The notes beneath the pieces were generated by a model. It was not told where the DNA came from and did no database searches. It was given only the letters and a program-made list of their open reading frames with translations. A program made the position numbers and the translations under genes. Source: an uncultured Fidelibacterota bacterium (GTDB lineage Bacteria > Fidelibacterota > Marinisomatia > SCGC-AAA003-L08 > D37C17). Taken from it: 6,236 nt of DNA. This document shows, piece by piece, positions 1 through 5,605 of the stretch (its first letter is position 1; the number at the start of each line of letters is the position of its first letter). Location of the stretch: NCBI GenBank assembly GCA_913049525.1, contig CAJWYZ010000086.1, positions 1-6,236 on the forward strand, given 5' to 3'.

Positions 1-900
1 TGTCCATGATATTTTAGATTTAACCCCTCTACAAGCGCCCCTTTTGGTAACAAAGTTATATATTCCACCTTTACCATCTTTATCTCCCGGGTACCAATTC
101 TGAACAGTGGAATACTTGATTTCTGCATTATCCAGAGCCACCAATTCAACAACGGCTGCATGGAGTTGATTTTCATCCCGCATGGGTGCGGTGCAACCTT
201 CTAGGTAACTCACATGACTAGATTCATCTGCCACTATAAGTGTGCGTTCAAACTGACCAGTATTGGCCGCATTTATTCTAAAATAGGTGGAAAGTTCCAT
301 AGGGCAACGTACCCCCTTCGGGATATACACAAATGAGCCATCACTGAATACTGCTGAATTGAGAGCTGCGTAATAATTATCCGTTACAGGAACTACAGAG
401 CCCAGATATTTTTTCACCAGTTCAGGATATTCTTTTACTGCCTCAGAAAATGAGCAGAAAATCACTCCGGCTTTTTTAAGTGAATCCTTAAAAGTAGTGG
501 CAACGGAGACGCTATCAAAAACTGCATCCACAGCAACTCCCTCTAACATTTTTTGTTCATTTAAAGGAATTCCCAGCTTTGTATACGTTTCTAAAATTTC
601 AGGATCAATTTCATCTAAACTGCCGGCTGATTTTTTTCGAGGCGCAGAATAGTAACTTATTGATTGATAATCAATGGGAGTAAACTTGACATTTGCCCAT
701 TCAGGTTCGGTCATTTTCAGCCAATGACGATATGCTTTTAAGCGCCATTTGAATAACCATTCTGGTTCCCGTTTTATTTCAGATAATGCCTGGATAACTT
801 TTTCATCCAATCCAGGAGGAAATGTATGCTGTTCAACATCGGTTTCGAACCCGTATTTATAATCTTGAGAAATGGTTTTATCTAGTGTGTTATCCATCAT
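1..900 (-). CDS. sufB: SufB, Fe-S cluster assembly scaffold subunit (C-terminus outside window)
   Basis: This is the first 300 codons of SufB, the scaffold subunit of the cytosolic SufBCD complex that builds Fe-S clusters from SufS/SufE-derived sulfur. The frame is open from the start at 900 to the window edge, and the remaining ~170-190 residues of a typical ~470-490 residue SufB lie to the left. Family blocks visible by translation are [19 protein letters not shown] (Cys199), [33 protein letters not shown] (Cys236, which aligns with the conserved EGC(S/T)AP cysteine thought to take part in sulfur transfer) and [12 protein letters not shown]. The later catalytic cysteine of the family is outside the window. 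Two ATGs in tandem (898-900 and 895-897) can start the protein (MMDNTLDK or MDNTLDK). No Shine-Dalgarno is seen, so translation may be coupled to the regulator gene that stops 3 bases upstream. Family identity is very secure. Confidence 0.97.
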   Translation of the reverse strand, partial: MMDNTLDKTISQDYKYGFETDVEQHTFPPGLDEKVIQALSEIKREPEWLFKWRLKAYRHWLKMTEPEWANVKFTPIDYQSISYYSAPRKKSAGSLDEIDPEILETYTKLGIPLNEQKMLEGVAVDAVFDSVSVATTFKDSLKKAGVIFCSFSEAVKEYPELVKKYLGSVVPVTDNYYAALNSAVFSDGSFVYIPKGVRCPMELSTYFRINAANTGQFERTLIVADESSHVSYLEGCTAPMRDENQLHAAVVELVALDNAEIKYSTVQNWYPGDKDGKGGIYNFVTKRGACRGVKSKISWT

Positions 901-903
901 GAT

Positions 904-1299
904 TTAATGGGTGATATCGCTTAAGTTAATTCTACTGAAAATAGATCGTATATTATCATTTATTCGATTAATGGGTTGACGTATGTTGCAATTATTTAAT
1001 TGAATACAATCGGACGCAACACTACAATCTACCATGCCCATGGGACCTTCCAAATCTTCAATAAATTTGGTTAAACTAATTTTTGACATTGAGCTATGAA
1101 TGCGGTACCCACCATGAGACCCCTGGACTGCATCAATATATTCTAACCGTGCCATTTGCTGTAGAGTCTTCGCTAGTAATTCCTGTGGTATAGTGTACAT
1201 ATCCGAAATTTCCTTAGTGGTACTGAGCAATTCCCCTTTGGTTTGCATATGTCGTAAGGCTATAAGCGCATACTCTAATTTTCGAGTGAGTTTTAACAT
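904..1299 (-). CDS. iscR: IscR-like Rrf2-family Fe-S responsive repressor
   Basis: This 131-residue Rrf2-family winged-helix regulator probably senses Fe-S cluster supply and controls the downstream suf genes. The DNA-binding domain fills about residues 1-75 and ends in the wing motif QGSHGGYRI (59-67), equivalent to RGPGGGY in IscR. A CX5CX5C cluster motif follows, with cysteines at 92, 98 and 104, the same numbers as the [2Fe-2S] ligands of E. coli IscR. The fourth IscR ligand, His107, is Arg here, and IscR Glu43, which tunes DNA specificity, aligns with Ala43. The protein is shorter than E. coli IscR (162 residues) and lacks its C-terminal tail, as is common in SUF-linked Rrf2 regulators. 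The start at 1299 (MLKLTRKLEYAL) fits the family N-terminus, but no Shine-Dalgarno is visible. The gene stops 3 bases before sufB, which indicates one operon. An IscR-type operator lies upstream and suggests autorepression. Confidence 0.93.
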   Translation of the reverse strand: MLKLTRKLEYALIALRHMQTKGELLSTTKEISDMYTIPQELLAKTLQQMARLEYIDAVQGSHGGYRIHSSMSKISLTKFIEDLEGPMGMVDCSVASDCIQLNNCNIRQPINRINDNIRSIFSRINLSDITH

Positions 1300-1360
1300 A
1301 AATAAATGAAATTATTGATAGGATAAATTTACAAGTGCATAATAAATGGGTACAAGTATT

Positions 1361-1385
1361 AAATACGACTATTATAGTCGGGTAT
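1361..1385 (-). promoter_or_regulatory. Type-1 IscR-like operator of the rrf2-sufB operon
   Basis: Read on the minus strand, the half ATACCCGACTA is followed by TAA and then TAGTCGTATTT. The published E. coli type-1 IscR consensus is ATASYYGACTR, three W, YAGTCRRSTAT. By hand, 22 of 25 positions agree and the three mismatches all fall in the outer right arm (positions 21, 22 and 24). The core CGACTAT-T-ATAGTCG (1366-1380) is a perfect 15-base palindrome. The site lies about 62 bases upstream of the Rrf2-family gene and has a consensus -10 hexamer at its centre, so a bound repressor would block RNA polymerase. Operator function is inferred from this match and from the position. Confidence 0.8.
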
Positions 1386-1399
1386 AATGCGGTAATTGA
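1371..1399 (-). promoter_or_regulatory. Predicted promoter of the rrf2-sufB operon
   Basis: A perfect sigma-70-type -10 (TATAAT) lies at 1371-1376 on the minus strand, inside the operator palindrome. With a 17-base spacer the -35 region would be 1394-1399 (TCAATT), a poor match to TTGACA, which is usual for promoters controlled by an activator or repressor. Transcription would begin near 1364 and give a leader of about 65 bases before the ATG at 1299. A second TATAAT reads on the plus strand at 1383-1388, but no gene lies downstream in that direction. Confidence 0.55.
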
Positions 1400-1433
1400 T
1401 TTTTAAATTTAGACCCTAATTTATTCCTAAGCA

Positions 1434-1455
1434 ACCCACGACTTGAGTCGTGGGT
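1434..1455. repeat. Perfect 22-base hairpin; REP-like element or terminator
   Basis: ACCCACGACT and AGTCGTGGGT form 10-base perfect arms around TG (in practice a 9-pair stem with a TTGA/TCAA tetraloop). It lies 62 bases beyond the stop codon of the upstream minus-strand gene that ends at 1518, and about 50 bases upstream of the rrf2 operator. It could end transcription of the nfeD-floA operon, but neither strand has the U-run of a classic intrinsic terminator (minus strand continues TTGCTTAGGAAT). The form also resembles REP or IS200/IS605-type hairpins found in many copies in genomes that carry Y1 transposases. Only a copy count in the whole genome can separate these options. Confidence 0.6.
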
Positions 1456-1517
1456 AATAAGGGTTAATATATTCTGAACCGATTTATTGGTTTATCAACA
1501 ACTGCTTCATCCCCAGT

Positions 1518-1985
1518 TTAATACGGTTTTAACCCTCGTGGTTTACCCAGAATTTCATTTAGAGCGATGGCTTTCTTGATGTTATTTTTATCAGTTATAA
1601 CAGAGGATAACCAATTCCCAGCATTGGTTTTTATTTGAGGTTTTTTTGTGGATAATGACGTTGACCCATCCCAAACGACATCTTCTACTATAGGATAACT
1701 GACGGGTGGTTCCTTCACAATAGCTGGTTCAGTCTCTTCTTGGAAGTCTATTTCATCTTCCTCCCAGTATTCTTCTTCTGGTCTTAATGGAAGAATATCG
1801 ACCTTGTTAGCCAAATGGTCCTGAAGTTTCTGAAGACGTGCAAATATATTCTCTTTCTCTGGTATTGGTTGGGGTGATTCAGATTCTACTTTTTGTGAAT
1901 CCTTCTTTTTTTTCTTGGTAAACCACGAAAGCAATCCCCAAAGGAGGAAGAATAATATGCTCGGATTAAAATCAGCCAGATTCAT
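1518..1985 (-). CDS. Small single-pass membrane protein of unknown function, downstream of floA
   Basis: I do not recognise this 155-residue protein as a named family. It has one N-terminal hydrophobic segment (about residues 9-22, PSILFFLLWGLLSWF) followed at once by five lysines (24-28), so the rest should face the cytoplasm. A charged, low-complexity middle (30-120) contains a strongly acidic patch (69-86, EEEYWEEDEIDFQEE). The C-terminal 30 residues look like a structured motif, ending with NNIKKAIALNEILGKPRGLKPY; similar EILG(K/P)P(R) tails are familiar from uncharacterised bacterial proteins. The start at 1985 is supported by a Shine-Dalgarno (GAGGAG) 9 bases upstream inside the last codons of floA, and the genes are 3 bases apart. 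Co-transcription with nfeD and floA suggests a membrane microdomain role, which is inference. It holds the position of B. subtilis yqfB but I see no resemblance to it. Confidence 0.82.
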   Translation of the reverse strand: MNLADFNPSILFFLLWGLLSWFTKKKKKDSQKVESESPQPIPEKENIFARLQKLQDHLANKVDILPLRPEEEYWEEDEIDFQEETEPAIVKEPPVSYPIVEDVVWDGSTSLSTKKPQIKTNAGNWLSSVITDKNNIKKAIALNEILGKPRGLKPY

Positions 1986-1988
1986 GAT

Positions 1989-2996
1989 TTATAACTCCTC
2001 AGGAGAATCCCCTTTTCCATCCTTTTCATCCATATCAGAAATGGATTGACGCATTCCGGTATCTGATTCAATATTCTGCATGCGATAATAATCCATTATA
2101 CCCAGATTACCTTCACGGAATGCATGCGCCATTGCTTTAGGAACTTCAGCTTCCGCCTCAATAACTTTAGATCTCATCTCCTGAACTCGGGCTTTCATTT
2201 CCTGTTCAGCTGCAACTGCCATTGCCCTACGACTTTCAGCTTTTGCCTGAGCAACCTTCTTATCAGCTTCTGCTTGATCAGCTTCAAGGATTGCCCCTAC
2301 ATTCTTACCTACATCCACATCTGCAATATCAATGGATAAAATTGCATAAGCAGTTCCAGAATCTAAACCTTTAGATAAGACTGCTCGAGAAATATCATCT
2401 GGGTTTTCAAGAACAGTTTTATACGTAGCGGATGAGCCGATGGCACTGACAATTCCCTGTCCTACACGAGCAATTATGGTTTCATCCGTAGCACCACCCA
2501 CTAACTGATCTATATTAGTACGGACCGTAACTCGTGCTTTTGCCTTCAATTCGATTCCGTCTTTTGCAACAGCAGATACTTTACCATCAATTGGACAATC
2601 AATTACTTTTGGGTAAACAGATGTTTGTACAGCCTCTTTCACATCCCTTCCGGCAAGGTCAATGGCTGTAGCTGTTTTAAAATCTAATGTGATATTGGCT
2701 TTGTCAGCAGCGATGAGTGCATCCACTACATTTAATACATTTCCGCCAGCAAGAAAATGGGTTTCCAGTTCCTCAGATATGACGAAATCCAACCCCGCAC
2801 GATGAAGATTGATTATACCATCTGCAACCATTTTGGGTGGAATTTTTCGGATACGCATAATTACTAGTTTGATCATGCCTATCTTTCCCCATCCAATGGA
2901 AACACCGGCTTGTATCCAAAGTCCTAAGGGAACAAAGTAGAGCAATAAAACGAGTCCTATTAAAAAAATGGGTATTGTTACAAATATGCCTTCCAT
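1989..2996 (-). CDS. floA: FloA, flotillin-like SPFH scaffold protein
   Basis: This 335-residue protein is full length (B. subtilis FloA/YqfA is about 331). FloA is a bacterial flotillin that inserts in the inner membrane and organises functional membrane microdomains. A hydrophobic hairpin-like segment occupies about residues 3-29, followed by a second amphipathic stretch (31-48). The SPFH region covers about 50-230 and includes [40 protein letters not shown] and GIVSAIGS. An Ala/Glu-rich coiled coil (about 235-290, [17 protein letters not shown]) precedes the FloA signature [25 protein letters not shown] near 285-309. The start at 2996 has a strong AAGGAG site 6 bases upstream. nfeD lies 101 bases upstream on the same strand, and NfeD-flotillin pairing is well known. 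No unusual features; identification is very secure. Confidence 0.96.
   Translation of the reverse strand: MEGIFVTIPIFLIGLVLLLYFVPLGLWIQAGVSIGWGKIGMIKLVIMRIRKIPPKMVADGIINLHRAGLDFVISEELETHFLAGGNVLNVVDALIAADKANITLDFKTATAIDLAGRDVKEAVQTSVYPKVIDCPIDGKVSAVAKDGIELKAKARVTVRTNIDQLVGGATDETIIARVGQGIVSAIGSSATYKTVLENPDDISRAVLSKGLDSGTAYAILSIDIADVDVGKNVGAILEADQAEADKKVAQAKAESRRAMAVAAEQEMKARVQEMRSKVIEAEAEVPKAMAHAFREGNLGIMDYYRMQNIESDTGMRQSISDMDEKDGKGDSPEEL
1995..2000 (-). promoter_or_regulatory. Shine-Dalgarno site of the 155-residue membrane protein gene
   Basis: GAGGAG on the minus strand lies 9 bases before the ATG at 1985. It is built into the Glu-Glu codons near the floA stop codon, so the floA C-terminus doubles as the ribosome binding site of the next gene, consistent with translational coupling. 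Confidence 0.7.
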
Positions 2997-3002
2997 GTTT
3001 AG

Positions 3003-3008
3003 CTCCTT
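3003..3008 (-). promoter_or_regulatory. Strong Shine-Dalgarno site of floA
   Basis: AAGGAG on the minus strand lies 6 bases before the floA ATG, close to ideal. It is the best ribosome binding site in the window, whereas nfeD, rrf2, sufB and the two plus-strand genes have no clear one. This fixes the floA start and suggests that FloA is made in excess over NfeD. Confidence 0.8.
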
Positions 3009-3066
3009 ATGAGTGTTTAGTTGTTAGAAAATTGAATCTTGAAATTTAAAGTAAATTTTCTGTGAT

Positions 3067-3095
3067 TTTTAAGTATGTTGAAGTGAGATTATCAA
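3067..3095 (-). promoter_or_regulatory. Possible internal promoter between nfeD and floA
   Basis: In the 101-base gap, TTGATA (3090-3095, minus strand) resembles a -35 box and is followed after exactly 17 bases by TTAAAA (3067-3072), a weak -10. In such AT-rich DNA this can occur by chance. It would allow floA and the next gene to be transcribed apart from nfeD. Confidence 0.3.
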
Positions 3096-3097
3096 TT

Positions 3098-4450
3098 TCA
3101 CACTTTTTTTACTAAAATTTGGTTCTCATCCACTCCATCCACAATAATATCCTCATTGCTTTCAATATAATCACCATGACTCATTGCCTGATAATATTTG
3201 CCAATTATTTCTACTTTTCCAGATGGTCTAAGATCGGTAACTGTTTTACCCATTTCTCCAATTAACACATCATAACCTTTCGATATGGTAAAACCTTCTC
3301 CACTTTTTTGAGGAGTAAATGGAATTAACTTTTGATATAATTCAGTATGTGGAAATGTCTTATAAAAAATGACAGCCATAATTACCGATGTTATTATGCC
3401 CACTGATAATCCCATATACGCAAAATAATAATCTTCTGGTGACGGGTACACACCTATTAACATTTTAAAGAATGAATAAAAAACCATGATAATCCCTGAG
3501 ATACCCACTACTCCAAAGCCGGGGACAACCAAAATTTCCATTAAAATTAATGCAATACCTGCTAGTAGAAAAATTACTTCCGTCATATCAGCTAAACCCA
3601 CCAAAAAATGAGAACCAAAGAATAACGCCAAACATGTTAATCCAATTATCCCCGGGATACCAAACCCCGGCGATTTGATTTCCATGAATAAACCCAGCAT
3701 GCCCAAACTCATAAATAAGGGGGCAACTACCGGATTGGTGAGAAAGCGCACCAACTTTTCAGACCATGATTCCTTCGTATTTTTTTGTTCAACATTTTCT
3801 AGTCCCAGATATTTTAATACATCTTCAATACGTTCAAATTCACCGCCAGCAATACCCAATTGCACAGCTAATTGGGTAGATAGTGTAATTAATTTTCCTT
3901 CGGCAAATCCTTCTACATCCTTAACAGTAAGGGTATCTCCTTGCATATTCAGTAAAAAATCAATGGAAAGTTCTTCATCTACCATAGCAGTAGCAATACC
4001 CCGGGAGCGATTATTTGCCTCTGCTGTAGAGGCCATTTCTTCCCGCATATATGAAATTACTTTTTCAGAAGCCTTATTCCCCTGTAAATCCACAGCTGTT
4101 GCAGCCCCAATAGATGCTCCTGGAGTCATAAAAATTGAATCACAACTGAGAGCAATTAGTGCCCCTGCTGAGATAGCCCGTTTATTGATAAAAGCAATGG
4201 TCGTGACTTTGCTGTCTAATATAATATCTTTGATTTGTGTGGCGGCATCAACCCTGCCTCCAAAAGTGTCAATATCAAAAATGATGATATTGGCATTATT
4301 TTCTTCGGCTTCATTTACAACACGCTGAATGTAATGGGGCAAACCCATATCAATAGTACCATGAATAGGCACATGATATACGGGACCATCTTCGGCAAAA
4401 AGTACAGAAGAAAATATGCAAATGAACAGAAAAAGACAGGGATTTTTCAC
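3098..4450 (-). CDS. nfeD: Long-form NfeD, membrane-bound ClpP-class serine protease
   Basis: This 450-residue protein has the full NfeD1b architecture. A signal peptide spans residues 1-19 (hydrophobic LFLFICIFSSVLF, predicted cut before EDG). A ClpP/SppA-like protease domain follows at about 23-215, with IIIFDIDTFGGRVDAA (56-70), the nucleophile Ser94 in AISAGALIAL and the probable general base Lys130 in ASEKVISYM. The dyad matches the arrangement known from Pyrococcus horikoshii 1510-N. About five membrane segments lie at 241-257, 266-287, 290-309, 312-334 and 343-363. A C-terminal OB-fold NfeD domain (about 393-450, GEMGKTVTDLRPSGKVEI) closes the protein. NfeD proteins partner with SPFH proteins such as the FloA encoded next, in membrane protein quality control. 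The start is GTG at 4450: an in-frame TAG lies at 4466-4468, no ATG lies between, and the next in-frame ATG (Met35) would remove the signal peptide. No usable Shine-Dalgarno is seen. Confidence 0.95.
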   Translation of the reverse strand: MKNPCLFLFICIFSSVLFAEDGPVYHVPIHGTIDMGLPHYIQRVVNEAEENNANIIIFDIDTFGGRVDAATQIKDIILDSKVTTIAFINKRAISAGALIALSCDSIFMTPGASIGAATAVDLQGNKASEKVISYMREEMASTAEANNRSRGIATAMVDEELSIDFLLNMQGDTLTVKDVEGFAEGKLITLSTQLAVQLGIAGGEFERIEDVLKYLGLENVEQKNTKESWSEKLVRFLTNPVVAPLFMSLGMLGLFMEIKSPGFGIPGIIGLTCLALFFGSHFLVGLADMTEVIFLLAGIALILMEILVVPGFGVVGISGIIMVFYSFFKMLIGVYPSPEDYYFAYMGLSVGIITSVIMAVIFYKTFPHTELYQKLIPFTPQKSGEGFTISKGYDVLIGEMGKTVTDLRPSGKVEIIGKYYQAMSHGDYIESNEDIIVDGVDENQILVKKV

Positions 4451-4645
4451 CCCAAAATTTACATGCTAATTCAGAATATGAACAAGAAAGGGATTTAGGG
4501 GATTTAATATTGGGAATTGAAACCCATCTGCACCTGGCATATGGTGGACAAGTTAAAAATTTGAAACTGGAAATCTCATCCAATAGTTTTTTTCACCTAA
4601 GCCAGATAACCCATCACCCACACCCTTACTACTTTCCCCTTACCT

Positions 4646-4651
4646 TATAAT
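4646..4651 (+). promoter_or_regulatory. Possible -10 element of the acyltransferase-tsaC operon
   Basis: A perfect TATAAT lies 76 bases before the ATG at 4728. The -35 position at 17-base spacing (4623-4628, CCCTTA) does not match TTGACA, so the promoter is weak, activated, or not real. The hexamer lies inside the C-tract region described separately. Confidence 0.3.
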
Positions 4652-4652
4652 A

Positions 4653-4679
4653 CCCTATTTCCCTTACCCACGTATTCCC
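4653..4679 (-). other. Canonical G-quadruplex-forming motif
   Basis: On the minus strand four GGG tracts (complement of 4677-4679, 4667-4669, 4661-4663 and 4653-4655) are separated by loops of 7, 3 and 5 bases, which satisfies the usual G3+N1-7 rule. Four more G-tracts (complement of 4636-4639, 4623-4625, 4617-4619 and 4610-4612) continue on the same strand with loops of 10, 3 and 4 bases. The G-rich strand would be non-template for nfeD and template for the acyltransferase. Folding in the cell is untested. Confidence 0.5.
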
Positions 4680-4727
4680 AAATCGTTTTAAATTTCTATG
4701 GTTGCTGTATTGGGCTAAATACTCATC

Positions 4728-5600
4728 ATGTATATTTTCCTAAAATTTGTCAGTTGGAAATTTCAACTCTTTCCCCGAAAATGGTCGCTCTTTTTTGGCC
4801 GATTGCTGGGTTTATTTTTTTATTATATTATTCCTCTGCGAAAATCTGTTGCCCTAAAAAATATTTCCATTGCCTTCCCAGATCAGTCCAAGTCTGAAAA
4901 TAACCAATTAGTCAGGGACTGCTACTGTCATTTTGGTATGATACTAGCAGATTTCTTCCGTCTGCCAAAAGTTAAACGGGAGAATGATATTGCAATTGTC
5001 AACATTCCAGCTGAGTCCATTGAATTATTTAAACAAAACCAAGGTGGCATAATCCTCACTGGCCATCTTGGAAATTGGGAATATATTGGCCCCTCTTTGA
5101 GTTTGAGGGGAATAAAATGTGCAGGCGTTGCTCAAATACAGCATAATAGTACTTCTGATAGATTCTTTAATGAACTTCGGAAAACTGATTTGATGAAAAT
5201 TATTCCCGTGGATGCCGGCAGTAAAGTTATGATTCAATCTATTCGGGATGGATATTATTTAGGTTTAATCAGCGACCAGAACGCAGGGCGGAAAGGCACA
5301 AATGCTCAATTCTTTAACAGTGTGGTTTCTGTCCCTAAAGGTGCTGCTGCCTTTCATTTGAAAACAAATTCCCCCATTTTACTAGGATTTTGTATATTAT
5401 CACCTGATTTTACCTATCATCTTTCCTTTAAAGAACTGGATGTTGGAGGATTGCCTGATAGTACAAGTGAGGCTATTGTAGAAATTAACCAGCGGTATTC
5501 AAAGCTTCTCGAGGGAGAAATTAGAGAAAATCCGCAGCAGTATTTTTGGTTTCATCGAAAATGGGCAAAAATAAATTATAAGGGGTTACCCCGCTTTTAG
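4728..5600 (+). CDS. lpxL: Lipid A biosynthesis acyltransferase, LpxL/HtrB family
   Basis: This 290-residue protein belongs to the LpxL/LpxM (HtrB/MsbB) family, which moves a secondary acyl chain from acyl-ACP onto a lipid A precursor at the cytoplasmic face of the inner membrane. A hydrophobic anchor covers about residues 22-37. The catalytic HX4E motif is in TGHLGNWE (His113, Glu118). Other family marks are ISDQNAGRKG (181-190), SVPKGAAAFHLK (201-212) and the C-terminal YFWFHRKWAK (272-281). The length is normal (about 290-310). Family membership is clear, but which acyl position and chain it uses cannot be read from the sequence, so lpxL versus lpxM is a convention here. The ATG at 4728 has no clear Shine-Dalgarno; a hydrophobic start (MYIFLKFVSWKF) is typical for the family. 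tsaC follows 5 bases after the stop, which suggests one transcript. Confidence 0.92.
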   Translation: MYIFLKFVSWKFQLFPRKWSLFFGRLLGLFFYYIIPLRKSVALKNISIAFPDQSKSENNQLVRDCYCHFGMILADFFRLPKVKRENDIAIVNIPAESIELFKQNQGGIILTGHLGNWEYIGPSLSLRGIKCAGVAQIQHNSTSDRFFNELRKTDLMKIIPVDAGSKVMIQSIRDGYYLGLISDQNAGRKGTNAQFFNSVVSVPKGAAAFHLKTNSPILLGFCILSPDFTYHLSFKELDVGGLPDSTSEAIVEINQRYSKLLEGEIRENPQQYFWFHRKWAKINYKGLPRF

Positions 5601-5605
5601 CACGC

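Larger units (their letters stand above)
4451..4727. other. Divergent intergenic region between nfeD and the acyltransferase gene
   Basis: No convincing gene is present. The only sizeable frame (minus strand, 4350-4583) overlaps nfeD out of register and has an implausible Cys/Ser/Trp-rich product. The right half (about 4608-4680) is C/T-rich with almost no G on the plus strand. Promoters for both flanking operons should lie here. The clearest candidate is a plus-strand TATAAT at 4646-4651; no strong -10/-35 pair for nfeD was found. A six-codon frame ATG-GTT-GCT-GTA-TTG-GGC-TAA lies at 4698-4718, directly before the acyltransferase. Confidence 0.7.

Noticed and set aside
1383..1388. Plus-strand TATAAT next to the IscR-type site, as promoter of an antisense or small RNA
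   Set aside because: No matching -35 (TAAATA at 17-base spacing) and no gene or RNA structure downstream on that strand other than the 1434-1455 hairpin. It overlaps the edge of the operator palindrome in AT-rich DNA.
2124..2339. 71-codon plus-strand frame inside floA
   Set aside because: Antisense to the Ala/Glu-rich coiled coil of floA; the Phe/Cys/Ser-rich composition is the expected reverse reading of that region.
3675..4328. 217-codon open frame on the plus strand, antisense to nfeD
   Set aside because: It lies wholly inside nfeD on the other strand, and its product is Ser/Ala/Ile-rich without domains. nfeD has a complete domain architecture and catalytic dyad, so this is a shadow frame.
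4235..4498. 87-codon plus-strand frame at the nfeD 5' end
   Set aside because: Antisense to the nfeD protease domain, with no recognisable ribosome site and a random-looking product.
4511..4545. Short inverted repeats in the intergenic region (TGGG..CCCA, CACC..GGTG) as operator or riboswitch
   Set aside because: The arms are only 4 bases long and expected by chance; no known riboswitch pattern was recognised.
4350..4583. 77-codon minus-strand frame spanning the nfeD start
   Set aside because: It overlaps the nfeD signal peptide region in another register, and its product is rich in Cys, Ser and Trp with no recognisable feature.
5025..5237. 70-codon minus-strand frame inside the acyltransferase gene
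   Set aside because: Antisense to the HX4E catalytic region, where the coding evidence is strong; no supporting signal.
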